DNA from: Aphrocallistes beatrix
Taxonomy: Eukaryota; Porifera; Hexactinellida; Sceptrulophora; Aphrocallistidae
Length of the DNA stretch: 64,000 nt
NCBI GenBank assembly: GCA_963281255.1
Contig: OY725498.1
Coordinates: 1 to 64,000 of the forward strand
Direction of reading: 5' to 3'
A program made the position numbers and the translations under genes. The stretch's first letter is position 1. Each line of letters starts with the position of its first letter. Below are positions 38,526 to 49,183 of this stretch, piece after piece. The notes below the pieces were generated by a model, which saw only the letters and a program-made list of their open reading frames with translations, had not been told where the DNA came from and did not search any database.

Positions 38526-40256
38526 ATGAACGAAGAGAGTCGCACGGTGGACCTCACCGGGGGCAGTCCCTGGGGCCTGCGGATCCAAGGGGGCGCAGAC
38601 TTCAGGGCGCCACTCAAGGTGACAAAGGTGTCCCCAGGGGGAAAGGCCGCCCTGGCGGGGGTCCAGGTGAGTGACGTCATCAAGCGGATCGGAGAGACGA
38701 ACTGCGCCACTCTGCGGCACAGCGAGGCGCTGTACCTCATCCGCACCTCCGGCAGCTGTCTCTCCCTCGTCCTGCAGACGGGCGGCTCCGTGCCCTCTCC
38801 GTACCTGCCCCACAAGCTCCACGCGTCCGCCGCAGCCAAGCCCGCCAGTCCCGCGAAGAAGCAGACCTCCGTCGTAGCCAGCCCCCCCGCTCCGGCGGAA
38901 ACGCCGGAACCCTCCACCGGCATCTCCAGCAGTCCGGCAAGACAGAAGCCGGAGCCCCAGCCGCAGAGCCCCGCGAAGGTGCCGGGTTCTACCGGTTTCG
39001 AGAGGGAGAGCGCGGGCGGGAAGGACTGGTACCGCGCGATGCACCGGAGTCAGGAAGCGTCTCAGTCGGAAGAACAGCCGCTCACCTGCGGAAAAAGTGA
39101 GAAAGAGGCGCCAAAGCCGCAGCCAATCAAGCCTAAGCCTCGGTCCTACCAATTTATCGCCCCTGCCCCTACCTCGCCTCCTGCCCAACCTACCCCTGAT
39201 CAACCTGTCCCCTCCCAATCTCTGCCACCTCAACCTGTCTCCTTCCAGCCTACCCCTTATCAATCGGTCCCCTCCCAGCCTCCTCAACCTGTCTCCTCCC
39301 AGCCTACCCCCTCCCAATCTCTACCACCTCAACCTATCCCCTCCCAGCCTACCCCCTATCAATCGGTCCCCTCCCAATCTCCTTCCTCACCACCACTCAC
39401 CTTCCTTCCTGAAAGTCCTCCGTCGACTAACGGGAACGCCAGCTCTGGTCCTGTTTCCCCGCCTAACCTATCTCCAGAGTACGCCGTGCCCGACCAATCA
39501 AATCCCGCTGAGACAGCTGCTCCGAAGGCGCCAGTCGCGGACAGCGAGAAGCGGCGGAGCGGAAAGCGCAAGCGGGAGCTGAAACCGCCGCCCGCCGATT
39601 GGGCGCGCGCGCTCTACGACTTCACCGCCGAGACCAAGCACGAGCTCAGCTTCAAAAAGGGCGCCAAACTGCGCCTGCTCCGCACGGTGGACGACAATTG
39701 GCTGGAGGCGCAGCTGCAGAACGCGCGGGGAATCATCCCGGTCTCCTACGTCGAGCTCCTCTCCGCGCCAGCCGCTCCCCCCAGCCCCGCCCCCAGTCCC
39801 GCCCCCGGACCCCCCGGGGCGCACGCGCTGGCGCTGTACGACTTCGCGGCGGAGGAGGCCTACGAGCTCGCATTCCAGAAGGGACAAGTGGTCGCGCTGC
39901 TGTCGCGCGTGGACGAGAACTGGCTGCAGGGCCGCGTGGGCGACAAAACCGGGATTTTCCCCGCCTCCTTCGTCGAGGTGGCGGTGCCGCTGGGCGAGAT
40001 CGCGCCCCCGGAACAGCTGGTCGAGAACGAGATCCGCACGCGCGGAAACTCCCACCAATCCCCGCCTCTGCAGCAGGGCGAGATGTTCCGCGCAGTCTAC
40101 TCCTACGCGCCGCAGAATTCCGATGAGCTGGCGCTGTCTCCAGGCACGGAGGTGTTCGTGGTCCGGAAGTGCGAGGACGGGTGGTTCATGGGCTACAGCG
40201 AAGAGACCGGCGCCTTCGGGACTTTCCCTGGGAACTACGTCAAGGCCATCCTCTGA
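38526..40256 (+). CDS. PDZ plus three SH3 domain adaptor, SORBS-like
   Basis: One exon of 576 residues. Residues 5-88 form a PDZ domain of the PDLIM/Zasp type (GGSPWGLRIQGG at the carboxylate loop). A Pro/Ser/Gln-rich linker with repeated PSQP and PPQP words follows to about 340. SH3 domains lie near 358-412 (ALYDF), 433-488 (ALYDFAAEEAYEL) and 519-576. The third has YSYAPQNSDEL and FGTFPGNYVK, closest to the last SH3 of vinexin/CAP/ArgBP2. Those proteins link actin, vinculin and signalling at cell-matrix contacts, but they begin with a SoHo domain, not a PDZ. Cytosolic and cytoskeletal location is inferred. A basic stretch (RRSGKRKRELK) precedes SH3-1. The long intronless frame is unusual in this window. 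Confidence 0.9.
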   Translation: MNEESRTVDLTGGSPWGLRIQGGADFRAPLKVTKVSPGGKAALAGVQVSDVIKRIGETNCATLRHSEALYLIRTSGSCLSLVLQTGGSVPSPYLPHKLHASAAAKPASPAKKQTSVVASPPAPAETPEPSTGISSSPARQKPEPQPQSPAKVPGSTGFERESAGGKDWYRAMHRSQEASQSEEQPLTCGKSEKEAPKPQPIKPKPRSYQFIAPAPTSPPAQPTPDQPVPSQSLPPQPVSFQPTPYQSVPSQPPQPVSSQPTPSQSLPPQPIPSQPTPYQSVPSQSPSSPPLTFLPESPPSTNGNASSGPVSPPNLSPEYAVPDQSNPAETAAPKAPVADSEKRRSGKRKRELKPPPADWARALYDFTAETKHELSFKKGAKLRLLRTVDDNWLEAQLQNARGIIPVSYVELLSAPAAPPSPAPSPAPGPPGAHALALYDFAAEEAYELAFQKGQVVALLSRVDENWLQGRVGDKTGIFPASFVEVAVPLGEIAPPEQLVENEIRTRGNSHQSPPLQQGEMFRAVYSYAPQNSDELALSPGTEVFVVRKCEDGWFMGYSEETGAFGTFPGNYVKAIL

Positions 40257-40834
40257 CACCTCCGAACAACCACCAATCTCTTCTGCCACACTTTACTCAT
40301 TCCCACATTCCTCTGCAACCTCTCGTAGCTAGGCAACCCTTACTATGTATTTCTTTTCGATCTGATTCATTGTATGTCACTAATGTCTGTGTTGATGATT
40401 CTAATTCGATCCACTCTTCGTCGCTATAAATAGCTCCCATAGCGAGGCATTCCAACTATTTCCATATTTGGTAGTTTTTGAATGAAATAGTTTCAACGCT
40501 GAATGGGGATTTACTGAATTGAATGGTTAGAATAGGCACCTATACTAACCATGGAGAATGACTGCCACAGCCATTCGGTACTGCCTGTGCCACATTAAAC
40601 TTCACATTTTCACACCTGCTGCAGATAATTAACCCCGCCTATACCAGGAATGTGTTGTGCCATTTCCTGTTTAAGCCATTTTGGGCGGGGAAGCCATATA
40701 AACTTGGGGTCCAGAGTATAAATAGAAAAGACTCCAGGTAAAAGTGGCATTAAGAGATCCTCAATCCCACTGCTCCAGATATGAATAGGCTGAATTCTAT
40801 TTTTAGTATCACTTTAACTTAATAGAGTCGGAGA
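40257..40834. other. Spacer between PDZ-SH3 and DUSP genes
   Basis: Contains CTATAAATAG at 40424-40433 and GTATAAATAG near 40716, the latter about 120 bp before the DUSP ATG and possibly its TATA box. Nothing coding was seen. Confidence 0.5.
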
Positions 40835-41889
40835 ATGGGGAACAAGTTCGACCGGATCGTGGAGGGGATCTATTTAGGGAACATCGATGGGGCGAGGGAC
40901 AAGGCGGCCATGATAGCCCAGAATATCAGCCACATCGTCTCTCTCCGGGACAACCCCGAGGAGCTGCACCCCGGCGCCTTCACCTACCTCCTGGTGGACG
41001 CGGAGGACCACCCAGGCTACGATCTCTCCCAGCACTTCAGGCAGTGCATAGGTACCTGCCCCCTCAGATCTAATTATAGCTACTGTTCCAAACCCGGAGC
41101 TGACATCCTATCTCGGACTGAGATTCTAACTCCTCTGAACTCTGAGATAGAATTTGATAGACAAGATTTTCAGAATATAAATTCTAGGCACATCAACTGA
41201 CAAAGTTGGATTCCTAGCATTTTAACGAAACTTACTAATTTCAAAATATGTGGAAGAATCATTGACGAATCAAACCTTAGACAAGAGCCAATAAACTAGA
41301 AAATAGTCTCATCACTCAGCAAATCTTAGTTATCCGAAAACTGGAATTTTAGTCAAATTGCTTCGAAATTTCTCGAAGAGCAATGTAAATCGTGGCTAAT
41401 TTGAACATTGTGACCATATTAATTTGCGATGCAGTGGGGTTTCCTGTCCTGTCTTCCAATCAGCTGATTGGCACCTTTTCCTCCGTCCAATCAGCTGATT
41501 GACAGCTTTTCCTCCGTCCAATCAGCTGATTGACAGCTTTTCCTCCGTCCAATCAGCTGATTGACGCTGCTTCCCTAGACTTCATCCACACGGCGCTGCT
41601 GGGGAGTGGGTCTGTGCTGATCCACTGCATGGCGGGAATCAGCCGCTCCACGACGGTCACCTGCGTCTACCTCATGAGCGCCACGGGGCTGGGCATGGAC
41701 GAGGTGATGGCGGCCATCAAGAAGCAGCGAGAAGTGGCGGGGCCCAACGGGGGCTTCATTCTGCAGCTCCGAGAGTTCGAGAAAGGGAAACTCGCCGAGG
41801 AGCGAAAGCGATTGGCTGCCGAGTTCGCAGGAACAGCTGAGCTGAAACTGAAACTGGAGTCTGAGATCGCACAAATCCTGAAGAAATGA
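40835..41889 (+). CDS. Atypical dual-specificity phosphatase, DUSP15/22 type
   Basis: Two exons, 40835-41051 and 41579-41889, giving 175 residues. The N-terminus MGNKFDRIVEGIYLGN matches the myristoylated start of DUSP15 and DUSP22. The active-site loop HCMAGISRS places Cys at about residue 89, and the conserved Asp lies in the preceding D-E-D stretch of exon 1 (LLVDAEDHPGYDL). The family removes phosphate from Tyr and Ser/Thr and tunes JNK and related signalling at membranes. The tail is an Ala/Glu/Lys-rich helix. The eIF4B start codon follows only 106 bp after the stop. Confidence 0.92.
41455..41564. repeat. 31-bp tandem repeat in DUSP intron, about 4 copies
   Basis: The unit TCCAATCAGCTGATTGACAG plus CTTTTCCTCCG repeats, the last copy running into the acceptor CTTCCCTAG of exon 2. 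Each copy carries the E-box core CAGCTG inside CAATCAGCTGATTG. Confidence 0.9.
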
Positions 41890-41995
41890 ATATTTTTTAT
41901 TGTATTATAGTCTCTGCGAACGCAGTTTATATCGCATTGTTTACTTCTAGCACCAATGAACAGTGATGCATGTTTGTATTTAGTCTAAATTTAGA

Positions 41996-44201
41996 ATGAG
42001 CGCCACTCCCGGCAAGCGAGTGAAGAAGAAAGCGAAGACGCTCACGCTCTCCGAGTTCATGGGGTCTGGGGACACGGACGCGTCGCCCCTCTCCACGCCG
42101 CAGGGCCAGTTCTCCAAGGCCCGCCGCGACGGGGACATCATCCTCCCGCAGGGCCCGCGCGCCAGTGGCAGAGTGGAGGTGGACCTCAGCCGACTGGCGC
42201 CCGACCCGCCCTACCACCTCCTCATCTCCAACATGTCCTACGACGCAGACGAGCCGCGCCTCCGAGAGCACCTCGGTCAGTCTATAAATAGACACAGTCA
42301 GTCTATAAATAGACACAGTCAGTCCTCTCTAACTGTCCTCATAGTGTCCTGTTACCCAATGGAGACAATTAGAGAGGACTGAGTGTAACCAATCAGCTGA
42401 CTTCTGTAGTGGCTATTAATAGCTGCAGGATTTAATGATAACTTGGTAGGGAACATCAAGGAGATGGATGAGGTGACTTGGAATTACAAGGACGGCCGTA
42501 GAGATGGAAGTGCGTTTGTGGAATTCAAGACGCGAGAGGGCGCGGTTGCTGCGCTGGGACAGAGCGACACCATCTTCAGTGGGCGCAAGGTAGTGATAAG
42601 TGTGGCGGAAAGGAATGCAGAGGGCGAGCTGGTGAAGGAGGGGCAGAGGGACTGGCGCCGGAGAGAGTCGGACTCCCCGTGGCAGCACGACATGTACCCG
42701 CGCACTCAGTGGAGAGACAACAGGTGAATTGGAATGTGGTTCTAGCCTCCACCTCCTTAGCTCATTCATGAGATCGTATTCAGTTGGATACGCCATTGAG
42801 TATTGGAATGTGGTTCTAGCCTCCACCTCCTTAGCTCATTCATGAGATCGTATTCAGTTGGATACGCCATTGAGTATTGGAATGTCTGGGTTGCTGCAGT
42901 TTATTTGCTGTAAATACCTGAGTGCTATTTCTGTTGCTAGGAGCAGGTACCGCTTCTCGGATCAGGGCGAGGAAGATTCCAAAGACGATTGGCGCTCGCG
43001 GCCTTCCCAGGCGCCGGATCGAGAGGGGTTCCGGAGCGGCGGCTTCCACGGGGGCCGGTACCGAGGCCGGGGCGGCCGCAGGGAGGAGGACCGGGACATG
43101 AGTCCGCATTCTGGCGCCCACAGTCCGGACGGGTATCGGCGCTTTTCCCAGGGCGGGGAATACCGGCGCCCGAGCCGCGGGAGAGGCCGGTACGACTCGC
43201 AGGACACGCCGGAACTGGATACCGGCAGCTGGCGCCGCGGCGGGAGCGAGAATCCGGTCTCGTCCCTCCCCGTCCCACTCCCGGACGATCTGGCGCCTCG
43301 GGAGCAGTCCAGCCCCGCCAAGAACATCTTCGGGGGCGCAAAACCGGTGGACACGTCGGCCCGGGAGCGGGAGATGGAGAAGAAGATGGCGCAGATGGCG
43401 CTCCAGTCCCCCTCCGCCTCTCTGGACGCAGACGCCGGCGACGGAGGCCGCTACCGCCAGGACAGCTCCGGGTCCCGGGGGGAGGGCCGGCGGGGAGGGC
43501 GGGGCTCCAGGGAGCGGCGGGAGGACAGGGGCCGCAGGGACACGTACGGGGGCGGCGAAGATTTCTCCGAAAACCGCGGCGGCTACGAGCGTAGATACCG
43601 CGACTCTCCTGGAGACGGAAGGGACGAAAGGGAATTCAAGAATAATCGGAATGAAAGAAATGATCGATTCAGCCAGGATGGCAGAGATGGCCGAGGGAGC
43701 AGAGGGGGCAGGGGTAGGTTCGAGCAGAGGGACAGAGACGGAGGGGATCGGTTCGAACGGAGAGACCGCGATGACCATAGAGACAGAAGAGGTAGAGAGG
43801 AATTCGACCATAGAGACAGACGAGGTAGAGAGGAATTCGACCATAGAGACAGACGAGGTAGAGAGGAATTCGACCATAGAGACAGACAAGGTAGAGAGGA
43901 ATTTGTTCGTGGAGACAGACAAGGTAGAGAGGAATTTGTTCGTGGAGACAGACAAGGTAGAGAGGAATTCGATCGTGGAGACAGTCAAGGCAGAGACAGA
44001 GATACTCGCGGCGGGTACGACCCCCGGGATGAAAGGGGCGGAAGGGATGGGATGGAGCGGAGGGACAGGGGGCAGGTACGGCCACAAGGGGAGCGGAGGG
44101 ACCAGAGACCGCCGGCGAGGGCCGTCTACCAGGAGTCGGAGCAGCCGGACTTCGCTCGGGACACACGGTTCAGTCTCCTGGAGGCTGACGACCAGGACTG
44201 A
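41996..44201 (+). CDS. EIF4B: Eukaryotic translation initiation factor 4B
   Basis: Three exons, 41996-42275, 42429-42723 and 42941-44201, giving 611 residues. The N-terminus KKKAKTLTLSEFMG matches the eIF4B start. An RRM spans exons 1-2, with LLISNM as RNP2 and RRDGSAFVEF as RNP1. Exon 3 carries KNIFGGAKPVDTSAREREME, an eIF4B signature, and a long Arg/Asp/Gly-rich DRYG-like region with about six near-identical copies of a 10-residue unit such as DRRGREEFDH. eIF4B stimulates the helicase eIF4A during mRNA recruitment to the 40S subunit in the cytosol. The C-terminus is FSLLEADDQD. The start follows the DUSP stop by 106 bp and is preceded by AAATTTAGA. Confidence 0.94.
42729..42876. repeat. 74-bp exact tandem duplication in eIF4B intron 2
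   Basis: Two copies, starting at 42729 and 42803, both begin TTGGAATGTGGTTCTAGCC. A third copy of the first nine bases is at 42877. No mismatch was seen between the two copies, so the duplication is recent. Confidence 0.95.
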
Positions 44202-44825
44202 CCGCTGATTCGTTAGGCAATTTTGTATTCTATTGGAGTACTGTGCTGTGCTCTGTGAATGGCAGATAATTAGTAATATATTAAATTACAATACGTCTCT
44301 CCTTATATTGACCATATATGGTAGTGGGTACTGCGCACTCCAAGGATTATCTAGGAGCGTAAATTGGAATATTAGCCTATCTAATGCCAACACCGATTTA
44401 GCCTTGAAACGCATTTGTTTGAGATTAGAGGGTATCTCTGCAGAGAAGTGATGTAACGTTAAACCTCGAATGAGCTGAGTTCTCTATATTGCAACAGAAT
44501 AGCTCAGTTCACGTGGTTGCTAGGTATCTCTGAGGATGGAGTGCTCTACCTTGTGACTTGTCTTGTGCTTCTATGTTATCTTTCCAATATATAATTATCC
44601 TCAGATAGTTGCTACATTATAAACTCCATCTTGTAGTCCCATTATAAACTCCATCTTGCAGTCCCATTATAATTCTCCATCTTGTAGTTACATTATAAAC
44701 TCCATCTTGTAGTTACATTATAAATCTCCATCTTGTAGTCCCATTATAAATCTCCATCTTGTAGTCCCATTATAATTCTCCATTAATAACTTGCTAATTA
44801 ACATCATTCAGTTCTCTCTCCTCAG
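44202..44825. other. Spacer between eIF4B and prosaposin with short tandem repeats
   Basis: From 44611 to 44785 about seven imperfect copies of CATTATAAACTCCATCTTGT plus AGT or AGTCC occur. The last bases before the prosaposin ATG, TCTCTCTCCTCAG, form an ideal splice acceptor, so an upstream non-coding exon or trans-splicing is likely. No other gene was seen. Confidence 0.6.
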
Positions 44826-45977
44826 ATGAAATTGTTAGCATTCCTTCTCGTTGCCATCGTTACCATGGCATCTTGCGAGTCGCTTGATTTGATAGAACTA
44901 GCACCTTCTACTCCGAGGTGTGAAGTGGCGCTCTGGTGTCAGGACCTGGAGACAGCTGACAGGTGTGAAAAGGTGGACTACTGCAAGAAGTGGATCTGGT
45001 CGGTGGACCCAGTTTCTGGCCTCGTATCTTGCGACCAATGCAAAGAGGTATACACTGTGTAACTAGAAACTTTCTATTAATAGCTACTAACTCCTTATAT
45101 GGTCATAGGTGATTGGAGAACTGCTTGCTGAAAACAAGACGATTGTCGACGCCATCTGTGGTCTACTTCCATTCGGGAAGTCTTTGTGCGAGGAAGAGTT
45201 GGAGAAACTAATCTCTGGCGTCACTCCTCAAGAAATCTGCCATGCTCTCGACATGTGCAACTCCTCTGTGCCAGCTCTGAAACAGCTGATTGGTCAGCTG
45301 ATCGGTCAGCTGATCGAGAAGCAGGAAGCGGAGCCTAAGGACTCTTGTTCGATCTGTAAGCTGGTGAGTCTCCATTAGTGGCGCTTCTTTAATTAGGAAT
45401 CCGACCAATCAGCGTTCAGGAATAAGCAGCGTGTTAGCACGAGAGAGTCCAACCTTGGATTCTAGAAACTAAAACGAATATTTCTTAATTAACGTTTCAA
45501 AATACAGAATTTTCGCATATTTTCAGTGAGAATAGTCTGCAATATCTGTCGACTTAAAACGTTCATTTCGTGTTTCATTTGTAAGGAGAGTTTCTCTTTT
45601 ACTGCTGAGATCCAACATTGTTTGCTGTTTATTGTTGTTTATTGTTGTTTATTGTTGTTTACTGTTCACAGGTGGCTGGTCTAGTCTTGAAGAATGAGGA
45701 TGAGTTGAAGAGTGTCTTGGATGGACTCTGCAACAAGACTTCCATCGATACAGAGTGCGAATTGGTGGTGGACGCGATATTCGAGGAACTGAAGAATTTG
45801 AATGCCACTCAGCTGTGCACAGACCTTAAACTCTGCTCTTCTGACCAATCAAAAGCCGCGCCTCACCTCCTCGGAGCAGATATGTGCACGCGCGGACCCG
45901 CCTACTGGTGTGACAGCCTTGACAACGCTCAGGAGTGTCAGGCATTCGACTTCTGCGAGAAGAAAGTTTGGATCTGA
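44826..45977 (+). CDS. Prosaposin-like secreted saposin precursor
   Basis: Three exons, 44826-45047, 45109-45363 and 45672-45977, giving 260 residues. A signal peptide (MKLLAFLLVAIVTMASC) is followed by a SapA-type domain (CEVALWCQDLETADRC). Two SapB domains follow, each with the six-Cys pattern (CDQC...ICGLLPFGKSLC...ICHALDMC and CSICK...LCNKTS...LCTDLKLC). The protein ends in a second SapA-type domain (MCTRGPAYWCDSL). Saposins are lysosomal lipid-binding helpers of sphingolipid hydrolases. N-glycosylation sequons occur in both SapB domains. With two saposins it is shorter than vertebrate prosaposin, which has four. The first SapB domain is split by the intron at its start, and the two SapB domains are joined by an LIGQLIGQLIE repeat. 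Confidence 0.92.
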
Positions 45978-46394
45978 TCGGACCTATCAGATTCCATCCC
46001 CCATTATCTCGTTGTTTGTTACTATAAATAGTTTTATTTACCCTCTGTAGAGATTGTGTAGAGACTGCTCTTCTCCCTTTGACTGTGCTAATTATACATT
46101 TTATTCTATTTTCGTCTGTGTCGGGTGTTGCGAGGAGAATATTGAACTCCTGTAACCATGGATACTAAAACGGAAACGAACTTTTAGTTCTGGGATGTGG
46201 CATGTCATGAACCCAGACTTTCAGACGACCATATACGAACTGATGCAGGGTTTAATGCAGAGGGTGGTAGGCGCTTGTTCCCTTAGAAATATAATGGAGC
46301 ATAAAATGAACGTGATTTAGTACCTGCCCCCTTAAATATTTAGATATCCCAGATCGCCCCCTTGCATGCAAATCCTGTATGAAACACTGATATA

Positions 46395-46548
46395 CAGTAG
46401 AACTCGGATAAGACGTACCCTCGGGAAGGAATTATTACTACGTACTACCCGTAAGTACGTACTAACCGAGTTTGTACTACATAGATATAGATATATTATA
46501 GATGGATTTGGTTCAGAGAAATGAATACGTACTAACCGAGTTCTACTG
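46395..46548. mobile_element. TA-flanked MITE, CAGTAGAACTCGG termini
   Basis: A 154-bp element begins CAGTAGAACTCGG and ends CCGAGTTCTACTG, with TA on each side. TACGTACTAACCGAGTT occurs twice inside. Non-coding, probably mobilised by a Tc1/mariner/pogo enzyme elsewhere. Confidence 0.85.
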
Positions 46549-46551
46549 TAA

Positions 46552-46672
46552 GACCATATACGAACTGATACGAACTGATACGACCATATACGAACTGATA
46601 CGAACTGATACGACCATATACGAACTGATACGAACTGATACGAACTGATACGAGCTGATTCGAGCTGACATA
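46552..46672. repeat. 10-20-bp tandem repeat beside the MITE
   Basis: Words ACGAACTGAT and ACGACCATAT alternate in tandem, decaying into GAGCTGATTCGAGCTGAC. A single ACCATATACGAACTGAT also occurs at 46228-46244. Confidence 0.8.
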
Positions 46673-46912
46673 CAATGATATCGGCAAATAATGTCAGAGG
46701 TCAGCCCAGCCTCAGATCAGGCCATGCTATATCAGCCCATATCAACCAATGTAGGCTTAATTAGGACTTTTCAGCTCATTTCTTGAGAACTGGATTTAGC
46801 GAAGTAAATGATAGTAACAAAAGTCTTTCAGGAATATAGATTCAGAATATTATTAACTGTACCACATTCCTTTAATACTATGGTTGCCTAGTTACGTCTC
46901 GAGTCTAGCGGA

Positions 46913-47826
46913 ATGGGAGACTTGTTTTCATGCTGCTTCGCCGCTGAAGAGGAGACGCCCACTCGGACCCTCCTGCCCGCGCAGCCCCCTCCGTACCCTG
47001 TCCCCTCCCTGCCCTCCGCCCTCCTGCGCCACCTCACACTCAGCGAGGAGACTCAGCTCAAACTCGCGCAGCGATTGGCGCTCATTCAAGCTCTGCCCGC
47101 CTCCGTATTCGACGGCTCCAACTCAGGCTACAAACGCATGGAGTGAGTCAGCTGATGCCACCCACGTAGCTACCCCCCTCCCCCCTAGGCCAGAGTAGGA
47201 TTAGCTCTAGAGCAGTGGTCTTCAAAATTTTCCAAGCGGACCCCCCAGACTGTTTTGAACTCTCTGTGTACCGCAACAGTTAAGCTATTATTACTAATTT
47301 GTTGAAATATAAAATTCTGAGAGCCGGCGTACCCCAGCTTGAAGACCGCTGTTCTAGAGGAGACCACCCACGCAGAAGCTAATCCTGATTGTTGAGGTAC
47401 TCCAGTAGGCCGATTCCATTTGAAGCTATTTTAAGCTCTTGTGTTTGCGGTTAAGTAGTTTCGGCATATTCGAATACCTCAAACAATCCAGAATTGCTTC
47501 TGAAGAAACTGCCCCGGCGTTCTGACACTTGTGTGTAGGTGCGTCATCTGCATGAGTGAGTTCCAGCTGGGAGACCCAATCAGAATTCTGCCCTGCATGC
47601 ACTTCTACCACATCCCGTGCATAGACCCGTGGCTGGGCCGCTCCTTCGTGTGTCCCTCTTGTCTCGCGCCCGTCGACTCCGCCCTCCTCTCCGCCTTCAG
47701 CTTCCAGGACGCACCCATCGCCACACATTCCGACAACACCGACCTGTTGCTAAGGTACCCTACGCTAGCCATTCTAATTTTAGATTTTATTATCTTATTT
47801 TTAGATCTGAGTCAGCTGACGTCTGA
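46913..47826 (+). CDS. RNF11: RING-H2 E3 ligase, RNF11 family
   Basis: Three exons, 46913-47142, 47539-47754 and 47805-47826, giving 155 residues, the size of human RNF11. MGDLFSCC offers a myristoylation Gly and palmitoylation Cys for endomembrane anchoring. PPPYPV is a PPxY motif for WW-domain ligases. The RING-H2 runs CVICMSEF to CPSC, with zinc ligands CxxC, CMH, HIPC and CPSC. RNF11 works with Nedd4-family ligases in trafficking and signalling. Reading through the last intron would give a 118-residue tail variant instead of the short RSESADV end. The spliced form fits the family length better. Intron 1 carries an hAT-like MITE. Confidence 0.9.
47213..47351. mobile_element. hAT-like MITE in RNF11 intron 1
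   Basis: A 139-bp element starts CAGTGGTCTTCAAA and ends TTGAAGACCGCTG. The flanks CTCTAGAG and TTCTAGAG form an 8-bp duplication with one mismatch, as expected for hAT elements. The interior has the GGACCCCCC and GTACCCC words common in such MITEs. Confidence 0.85.
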
Positions 47827-48096
47827 CATCACAGCTCATCACCTCAGTTCTCACTTAGATCAGCTGATCACTGCTGTACATTTCTAATTATATCTTATTT
47901 CGAATGATTCACAGCTGATTCTCCGTCCCACTCTGTTGGACCATGGACCAATCAATGACACCGCAGTTGTTAGGAAGGTCCATGGTCCAACTATGTAATG
48001 AGAATTCCTACATAGTTCCAATTAGTGAACTTAGTTCCAAATCAAAATTCAAACTTTTGTTTGTCAGCTAAGTTTAGTTCCAGCCTTAGTTCCAGA

Positions 48097-49089
48097 ATGC
48101 CCCCGATCGGAGAAAAGGTGTCGAAGGAGGAAGACGACTATTACCTCCTGGACGAGCGCGCCTCCAAGGACGTCTCCTTCGTGCCACTCCCGCGCCCCAA
48201 GGGTCCCATTTCGCGCCACTTCCGCACCCCCCTGGTCTGGTTCAACATCGTGTCCATCGGGTCGCTGCACGTCCTGGCTCTGCTGGGCATCGTGGTGGCG
48301 CCCAGTGTTCAGCTGGGGACCTGGGTCCTCTACATGTGGCTCTACCTGGTCACGGGGATGGGGGTCACGGCCGGGGCGCACCGGATGTGGACGCACAAGT
48401 CCTACAAAGCTCATTGGACGCTGCGTCTCGTCCTGGCGGCGCTGAACACGGCCGCCTTCCAGAACCACGTCATCGAGTGGGCGCGCGACCACCGCACGCA
48501 CCACAAGTTCTCCGAGACGGACGCAGACCCGCACAACGCCACGCGGGGGTTCTTCTTCGCGCACTGTGGGTGGCTCATGTGCCGCAAGCACCCCGAGGTC
48601 ATCCGCAAAGGGCGCCAGATCGACATGTCCGACCTGGAGGCCGACCCCGTCCTGGCCTTCCAGCGCCGTTTCTACCTCCCGCTGGTGCTCCTGCTGGCCT
48701 TCCTCGTGCCCACCCAGCTCGCCGTCTCATTGGCCGGGGAGACATACCTGAACGCCTTTCTCATCCCCGGGGTGCTGCGCTACGTGTGCACGCTGCACAT
48801 CACGTGGCTGGTGAACTCGGCGGCGCACCTGTGGGGCTCGCACCCCTACGACGGCGGGATTCACCCGGCGGAGAACATCTTCGTGTCTCTGGGCGCGGTG
48901 GGGGAGGGATTCCACAACTACCACCACTGCTTTCCCTGGGACTACTCCACCAGCGAGCACGGCCCCTTCTTCAACGGAACCACCTGCTTCATCGACATGG
49001 CCGCCGCGCTGGGCCTGGTCTGGGACCGGAAGAAGGCCTCCCCCGCCCTCGTGAAGGCGCGCCGCTCCCGCACCGGGGACCTGTCCTAG
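48097..49089 (+). CDS. SCD: Acyl-CoA delta-9 desaturase
   Basis: A single exon of 330 residues from the ATG at 48097. Three histidine boxes that bind the di-iron centre are present: HRMWTH (about 94-99), HRTHH (about 131-135) and HNYHH (about 272-276). Four hydrophobic spans lie between and around them. The enzyme inserts a cis double bond into stearoyl- or palmitoyl-CoA in the ER membrane, using cytochrome b5. The start is preceded by CTTAGTTCCAGA, which looks like an acceptor. An in-frame GTG 72 bp upstream is unlikely to be used. CAB39 starts 94 bp after the stop. Confidence 0.95.
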   Translation: MPPIGEKVSKEEDDYYLLDERASKDVSFVPLPRPKGPISRHFRTPLVWFNIVSIGSLHVLALLGIVVAPSVQLGTWVLYMWLYLVTGMGVTAGAHRMWTHKSYKAHWTLRLVLAALNTAAFQNHVIEWARDHRTHHKFSETDADPHNATRGFFFAHCGWLMCRKHPEVIRKGRQIDMSDLEADPVLAFQRRFYLPLVLLLAFLVPTQLAVSLAGETYLNAFLIPGVLRYVCTLHITWLVNSAAHLWGSHPYDGGIHPAENIFVSLGAVGEGFHNYHHCFPWDYSTSEHGPFFNGTTCFIDMAAALGLVWDRKKASPALVKARRSRTGDLS

Positions 49090-49183
49090 ACGGCCGGGCG
49101 GACCGAACTTTTTGATATTTTCGTTGTTAGTTATTTTAGTTTTATTAGGCTTTCTAACCAATCTGTTTCGTTCTAAAAATAGC

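Larger units (their letters stand above)
45978..46912. other. Spacer between prosaposin and RNF11 with repeats
   Basis: Contains CTATAAATAG at 46022-46031, a TA-flanked MITE at 46395-46548 and tandem CGAACTGATACGACCATATA-type repeats at 46552-46672. No gene was seen. Confidence 0.6.

Noticed and set aside
38511-40289. Long antisense frames over the PDZ-SH3 gene (268 and 263 codons)
   Set aside because: They are complements of a GC-rich, clearly conserved coding strand and show no domain signal.
42840-44087. 415-codon antisense frame over eIF4B exon 3
   Set aside because: It is a by-product of the Arg/Asp/Gly repeat region. The plus strand carries the eIF4B signature.
47755-47887. Longer RNF11 C-terminus by reading through the last intron
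   Set aside because: The read-through tail is unlike the family. Splicing to 47805 restores the normal total length. It could exist as a minor isoform.
48025-48096. N-terminal extension of the desaturase from a GTG
   Set aside because: GTG starts are not expected here, the added residues are not conserved, and an acceptor-like CTTAGTTCCAG precedes the normal ATG at 48097.
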